Assembly (NCBI RefSeq): GCF_900108945.1
Contig: NZ_FNYE01000035.1
Location: 1-64,000 of the forward strand
Direction of reading: 5' to 3'
Source: Paraburkholderia diazotrophica
GTDB lineage: Bacteria > Pseudomonadota > Gammaproteobacteria > Burkholderiales > Burkholderiaceae
DNA: 64,000 nucleotides
Every line of letters begins with the position of its first letter. The stretch's first letter is position 1. The notes beneath the pieces were generated by a model that saw nothing but the letters and a program-made list of their open reading frames with translations, did not search any database and had not been told where the DNA came from. A program made the position numbers and the translations under genes. Of the stretch, positions 60,666 through 64,000 are shown one piece after another.

Positions 60666-61858
60666 ATGCCGCTGCTCCCTTGCAAGGTATGGCGATCCAC
60701 CGTGTAGTACTTCGTGATGGCGCCCGCTCGCGCATCGACGCCTCGATAGACGATGCAGGCGCCATCGGGCACCTGCACGTCGTCGCCGTAAAGCTCACGT
60801 GTCGAGGCGCGCACCGCATAGACCCGAGGGTCCGCCCTGAACATGCGCAACGCGCCAAGCTCGGCGCCCGTCGCGCCGCCGACCCGCCACGACTGCTCGA
60901 GCACGCCGCAATGGCGCACGCCTTGTGCATCGATGCCCCAGGCGACGTCGTAGTTGCGTCTCGATGCGAAGAAGCCGGCGTAGTCGTTTTGAACGGCGGC
61001 ATCGAATGCACGGGCCTTGCTGATTGCCTCATGGATATCGCTCGTGACGTCGAGCTGCGCAAGCATGTCGAAGCCGCCATGCACGACGACCAGGTCCGTG
61101 CCGCCATAGACGTGGTGGCCATGGTTATTGACAGTCAGATGCTGCACGCCGTAGTAGCTCGCTACCAGATCGTCGAGCGTCACCTGGCCGACGCTCAGCG
61201 TTTCGATGCTATCCAGCTGCCGTTCGACGACGATGCCTTCGGCTCGCAGCGTCGCATCGCCAAGCGCGTCGAGTTCTGCTTCCAGTTCATTCATATCGGC
61301 GACCAGTGATTGTCCCGCTCCGCCGATCCCGTAAGGGCGCTTGATCCGCACATGGCCCTGCGGCCAGAGCATGCGTGCCGCGTTGCAGGCATCGTCCCGC
61401 GAAAATGCGGAATGGCCGGGCAGAACCAGCGAAGCAGTGTGCTCGCCGAATACGCGCGACCAGCCCGGTGGCGAAGCCTGCGCGTCATCGGGCAGTGCGT
61501 GTGCGATCAGCTTCGTCGCGACGAACGGAAACGGCACGACGCCGCCGAACAGATCGCGCACGGATCGAACGCCGAGCTTGCGCGCTTGCGTCAACGTCAG
61601 CGTATCGTCGGGGACCAGGTAACGATGCGCGGGATAGGCATCGCTTGCATTGAACTCGCCCGCAAGCGTCGTGCCTTTGAGTTCGGCGATCTGCCTCGCG
61701 AGCGCCCAAAGCGTCTCGACCTCGTGGCCAGTCTGATCGGTCTTGCGTTGCCCACGATAGACGAGCACAACGGGCAGCGCCGGTCTCGCCGGAGATAAAC
61801 GCACCTTCAAGTTGTCCTCCCCGCGCCGGGGCGCAATAGTCGCGGTATTCGTTTTCAT
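60662..61858 (-). CDS. DUF3182-family (ATP-grasp-like) protein
   Basis: A 398-residue protein that matches DUF3182: 'LVYRGQRKTDQTGHEVETLWALAR', then 'AARMLWPQGHVRIKRPYGIGGAGQSLV' (an ATP-grasp-like lysine and glycine-rich loop), 'EGIVVERQLDSIETLSVGQV' and a C-terminal 'VYRGVDARAGAITKYY'. This suggests ATP-dependent ligation of a carboxylate. It is operonic with the following alpha/beta hydrolase. Function unknown; the pair recurs in related genomes to my knowledge but is not characterised. Confidence 0.8.
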   Translation of the reverse strand: MKTNTATIAPRRGEDNLKVRLSPARPALPVVLVYRGQRKTDQTGHEVETLWALARQIAELKGTTLAGEFNASDAYPAHRYLVPDDTLTLTQARKLGVRSVRDLFGGVVPFPFVATKLIAHALPDDAQASPPGWSRVFGEHTASLVLPGHSAFSRDDACNAARMLWPQGHVRIKRPYGIGGAGQSLVADMNELEAELDALGDATLRAEGIVVERQLDSIETLSVGQVTLDDLVASYYGVQHLTVNNHGHHVYGGTDLVVVHGGFDMLAQLDVTSDIHEAISKARAFDAAVQNDYAGFFASRRNYDVAWGIDAQGVRHCGVLEQSWRVGGATGAELGALRMFRADPRVYAVRASTRELYGDDVQVPDGACIVYRGVDARAGAITKYYTVDRHTLQGSSGI

Positions 61859-62074
61859 GCGCGCGCATCATCGGTCTACGCCGACGTTTGTCAGAGAGCA
61901 AGGCTTGTGCCTTTGTCTGCCGGAGGGGGAAGGATTCGGGCGCTAAATCCGCAGAGTTAGTACTGGATTTTTGAGCACGCGCATCGTCGTTCCGGCGCGC
62001 TCGCTACAATTGTGCCCGCTCGCGCCTCCCGGCCGGCCGTCGCAGGGGTGTTGACGGATTTATCGCGGTCTGTT

Positions 62075-62503
62075 TCATTTCTCTTGCCGCATCGATGGCG
62101 TAAAGGTGATGCCTACCAGCAATCCTTCCGGCCCGATGAAGCGGCTGACAGTCTGGCCCCACGGCTCATTCCGGCTCCTGACCAGCATCCGATACCCTCG
62201 TGATTCGAGTTCCGCCGTAGCCGCTTCGACGTTGTCGACATCAAATTCAATCCAGGCTTGCGGAATGGGCACGTCACGAGGCCACGAATCCGTGCCGAAG
62301 CACGACTGAGCAGCCTGAGAGAGCGGCCACAAGGCGAACGTGTTTGCACCTTGCAGCCTCTCCGTATGAAGGTAGCCGCCTTTCTCTTCCTTGAAGGCGA
62401 TACCGAAGGCACGACTGTAGAGCTCGCGGCTTGCCTGGGCTTCACTCACAATCGGGCCGAAGCCTGCGATGAACAAGGCTGTGGCTTTTGTGATCTTTTC
62501 CAT
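62075..62503 (-). CDS. VOC (glyoxalase/bleomycin resistance)-family protein
   Basis: A 142-residue vicinal-oxygen-chelate protein: 'FIAGFGPIVSEAQASRELYSRAFG' at the start and 'QAWIEFDVDNVEAATAELESRGYRMLV' and 'GQTVSRFIGPEGLLVGITF' in the second half. The last block contains the typical metal or ligand positions, here without the usual His, so a binding role is as likely as enzymatic. AAGGAG precedes the start at 62503. It is followed by the AhpD-like gene on the same strand upstream. Confidence 0.82.
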   Translation of the reverse strand: MEKITKATALFIAGFGPIVSEAQASRELYSRAFGIAFKEEKGGYLHTERLQGANTFALWPLSQAAQSCFGTDSWPRDVPIPQAWIEFDVDNVEAATAELESRGYRMLVRSRNEPWGQTVSRFIGPEGLLVGITFTPSMRQEK

Positions 62504-62727
62504 GGCTTCTCCTTTGTCGCCAATGAGCGGCGCAATGAGGAATGGACATGAACATGTCTGCGCGCGCCCGTCGAACGGATGTGGCGGCCAGTATTCATGT
62601 AGCGCGGGGCATGGATGAGTGTAGGCTTTTTTCAGGTCGCGATTGTGTGTGTCACGTCGCAGGCGTACTACTGACGCTCGATTGTGGCTTTCCAACTTCA
62701 CGCGCTTCAGGAATCAGCCAGTCTATT

Positions 62728-63183
62728 TCATTGCTCCAGTACAGCCTGAGGAGTATTCCGGAAGCTGATCGCCATACGGTTATACGTATTCATCACGCTG
62801 ATCGCGATCGTGAGGTCCACCAGTTCCCGCTCATCGAACACTGCGCGGGCAGCCTCGTAAGCCTCATCGGGTACACCCGTCTGCGCAACCAGCGTGACCG
62901 ATTCGGCCCATGCGAGCGCGGCGCGCTCCCGTTCGTCAAACAGATGGCCGGCTTCCTCCCATGCCTGTACCAGCGCAAGCTTTTCGACTTTCACGCCCTT
63001 GTTCAGCAGGTCACGTGTGTGCATGTCGAGACAGTAGGCGCAGTTGTTGATCTGTGAGACGCGAAGATAAGCCAGATCGACTAGAACAGGCGACAGACTG
63101 CTCTGCATGACGTAGCCATAGACGCCGCCTAGGGCTTTGACGCCTGCAGGCGCAATCTGGTTATAGTCGAGACGCTTGCTCAT
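62728..63183 (-). CDS. Carboxymuconolactone decarboxylase / AhpD-like protein
   Basis: A 151-residue alkylhydroperoxidase-type protein. 'QINNCAYCLDMHTRDLLNKG' has the redox-active C-x-x-C followed by the His of the AhpD active site. It is probably a thiol-dependent peroxidase or disulfide reductase. GAGTAACC precedes its start at 63183. It is next to a cupin-like exported protein and a VOC protein, a combination seen in small stress-response clusters. Confidence 0.87.
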   Translation of the reverse strand: MSKRLDYNQIAPAGVKALGGVYGYVMQSSLSPVLVDLAYLRVSQINNCAYCLDMHTRDLLNKGVKVEKLALVQAWEEAGHLFDERERAALAWAESVTLVAQTGVPDEAYEAARAVFDERELVDLTIAISVMNTYNRMAISFRNTPQAVLEQ

Positions 63184-63206
63184 GAGGGTTACTCCTTGCA
63201 CTTGAT

Positions 63207-63623
63207 CTACTTGACGGGGGTGGTCAGGACTTTGTCGTCGCTATCCGCAACGAACACCGCAAGCAGCTTCGCAGGCCTGGACCTGCTTGCATTGCGGCTT
63301 ATACGGTGGACGGCGCCGGGCTGCTCGAAAAAACTTTCGCCGGCATGGTAGATGCGCTTCGGGCCGTCGTTCACTTGTGACTCGATGTCGCCCGATACGA
63401 CGTATGCATAGATGAAAGCGGACTTTGCATGCTCGTGTGCTGGCGATGCTCCGCCGGGGGCGTAGTCAACGACTACGGCGGTCAACGACTTGCCCGGGAT
63501 GTTGGGAATAGCGTGCTCGAAGTTTGGCGTGACGGTTTCACCCGAGCCATGTGCAGCGGCAGGCATTGCAATGGTGAAGGCAATCCCTGTGCAGGCGGCA
63601 CCAACGACAGATCGAATGTTCAT
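63207..63623 (-). CDS. Exported cupin-domain protein
   Basis: A 138-residue protein with a signal peptide ending 'PAAAHG' and a single cupin: 'GGASPAHEHAKSAFIYAYVVSGDIESQVN' holds the H-x-H-x(4)-like metal site and 'EQPGAVHRISRNAS' the last His. It probably binds a metal in the periplasm. It is 23 bases upstream of the AhpD-like gene and read from the operator region at 63624-63940. Confidence 0.82.
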   Translation of the reverse strand: MNIRSVVGAACTGIAFTIAMPAAAHGSGETVTPNFEHAIPNIPGKSLTAVVVDYAPGGASPAHEHAKSAFIYAYVVSGDIESQVNDGPKRIYHAGESFFEQPGAVHRISRNASRSRPAKLLAVFVADSDDKVLTTPVK

Positions 63624-63940
63624 AACGATGAGGCTCCTTGATATCACCGCATTGTGGTTGCAGACGGGAGCGGAGGAAAGGACCAGGAATGAACATTCTT
63701 GATGCACCATGAAGCGATGACGAAGCCCGTCTATGCGGCCGGAGCGATCAAGGCCAGTGGGGAGAGCGGCCATATTGCAATGGTACATTCAGAATGCTCA
63801 TTCCTGGTGCTGTTCTATGGCCTTAGGGAAGCGTAGTGTTCTCAGTGTAATGAGCCCAGTCGGTCCTGACCGAAAGGTCCCCGGCGGAGCGGTTCGGAAC
63901 TGCACGAAAACGGCCGAACCGGGCAGCAGCCATCCAGACA
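63624..63940. promoter_or_regulatory. Divergent control region with two GAATG-N2-CATTC operators
   Basis: CCAGGAATGAACATTCT (63683-63699) and AGAATGCTCATTCCTGG (63791-63807) are mutually inverted with 16 of 17 bases matching. Each contains a dyad GAATG-N2-CATTC. They lie 108 bases apart between the cupin gene (minus) and a gene reading right from 63941. This is a likely repressor-binding pair. Confidence 0.65.
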
Positions 63941-64000
63941 ATGAGTACCGAGATGAAGCAAGGCAAAGTTGCTCCGACTAACGGAATAGTCGACGTTTCG
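63941..64000 (+). CDS. Start of a gene running off the right edge
   Basis: ATG at 63941 opens 20 codons (MSTEMKQGKVAPTNGIVDVS) to the end of the window with no stop. The segment resembles the N-terminus of small cupin-type proteins, but too little is visible to assign a family. No strong ribosome site is seen. Confidence 0.4.
   Translation, partial: MSTEMKQGKVAPTNGIVDVS

Noticed and set aside
1..64000. tRNA, rRNA, CRISPR and insertion sequences
   Set aside because: I looked for tRNA T-loops, regular spaced repeats and transposase motifs with terminal repeats and found none that hold up by eye; a covariance-model search could still find a small RNA.

Overview
The window is a GC-rich, densely packed bacterial chromosome segment. 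Protein families, lipoprotein and Tat-type signals, heterotetrameric sarcosine oxidase, MHS-type symporters and the many LysR, AraC and GntR regulators all point to a betaproteobacterium of the Burkholderiaceae (Paraburkholderia, Caballeronia or Burkholderia-like). That placement is an inference from gene content. I saw no rRNA, tRNA, CRISPR array or intact insertion sequence.

Left part (1-13.3 kb): the start of an acyl-CoA dehydrogenase with an AraC regulator, a membrane acyltransferase, a patatin-like lipase, an exported clan-A glycoside hydrolase, and the wreck of a glycine-betaine-type ABC transporter (permease with an internal deletion; ATPase with two frameshifts and a damaged Walker A). 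Next come a hybrid histidine kinase, a methyltransferase, an exported metallophosphoesterase, a small exported protein and a LysR remnant.

Centre (13.3-32.3 kb): a coherent catabolic locus. Eleven genes on the minus strand, probably one transcript, encode a creatinase/ectoine-hydrolase-like M24 protein, SoxBDAG sarcosine oxidase, FolB, GlyA, SdaA, a threonine-aldolase-like enzyme, an aldehyde dehydrogenase, an AbgA-like M20 amidohydrolase and an EhuB-like binding protein. The matching permeases and ATPase (EhuC, EhuD, EhuA-like), a GntR/FCD regulator and an MHS symporter lie on the plus strand. Five TGT-N2-ACA palindromes occur in the two control regions and look like the operators of the GntR protein. 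The logic is uptake of an N-methyl or amide compound, release of sarcosine, demethylation to glycine plus methylene-THF, condensation to serine and deamination to pyruvate. FolB and the AbgA-like enzyme may support the folate pool.

Right-centre (32.3-46.8 kb): a secreted PQQ-type propeller protein, DUF488, a hemerythrin with an FNR/Anr-type box upstream, a YbdK-type ligase, small unknown proteins and a PEBP-like protein. Then follows a LysR-controlled CoA pathway (CitE-like lyase, family III CoA transferase, lactonase-like amidohydrolase, AtoE-type transporter), a fused SRPBCC-alpha/beta hydrolase, and a zinc-ribbon MBL hydrolase.

Right part (46.8-64 kb): a Na/Pi cotransporter behind a sigma-54-like promoter, a GAF histidine kinase, a Nudix protein, two divergent response regulators and an iron-permease family protein. 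A tightly coupled four-gene operon follows (DUF3034 outer-membrane protein, exported truncated hemoglobin, exported cupredoxin, membrane GGDEF-EAL protein) with a sigma-28-like promoter. The window closes with a DUF4382 lipoprotein plus a tiny lipoprotein, an alpha/beta hydrolase with a DUF3182 protein, and a VOC/AhpD-like/cupin group facing a divergent gene across two GAATG-N2-CATTC operators. The four-gene hemoglobin-cupredoxin-c-di-GMP operon and the Ehu-Sox-folate locus are the best candidates for under-described systems.
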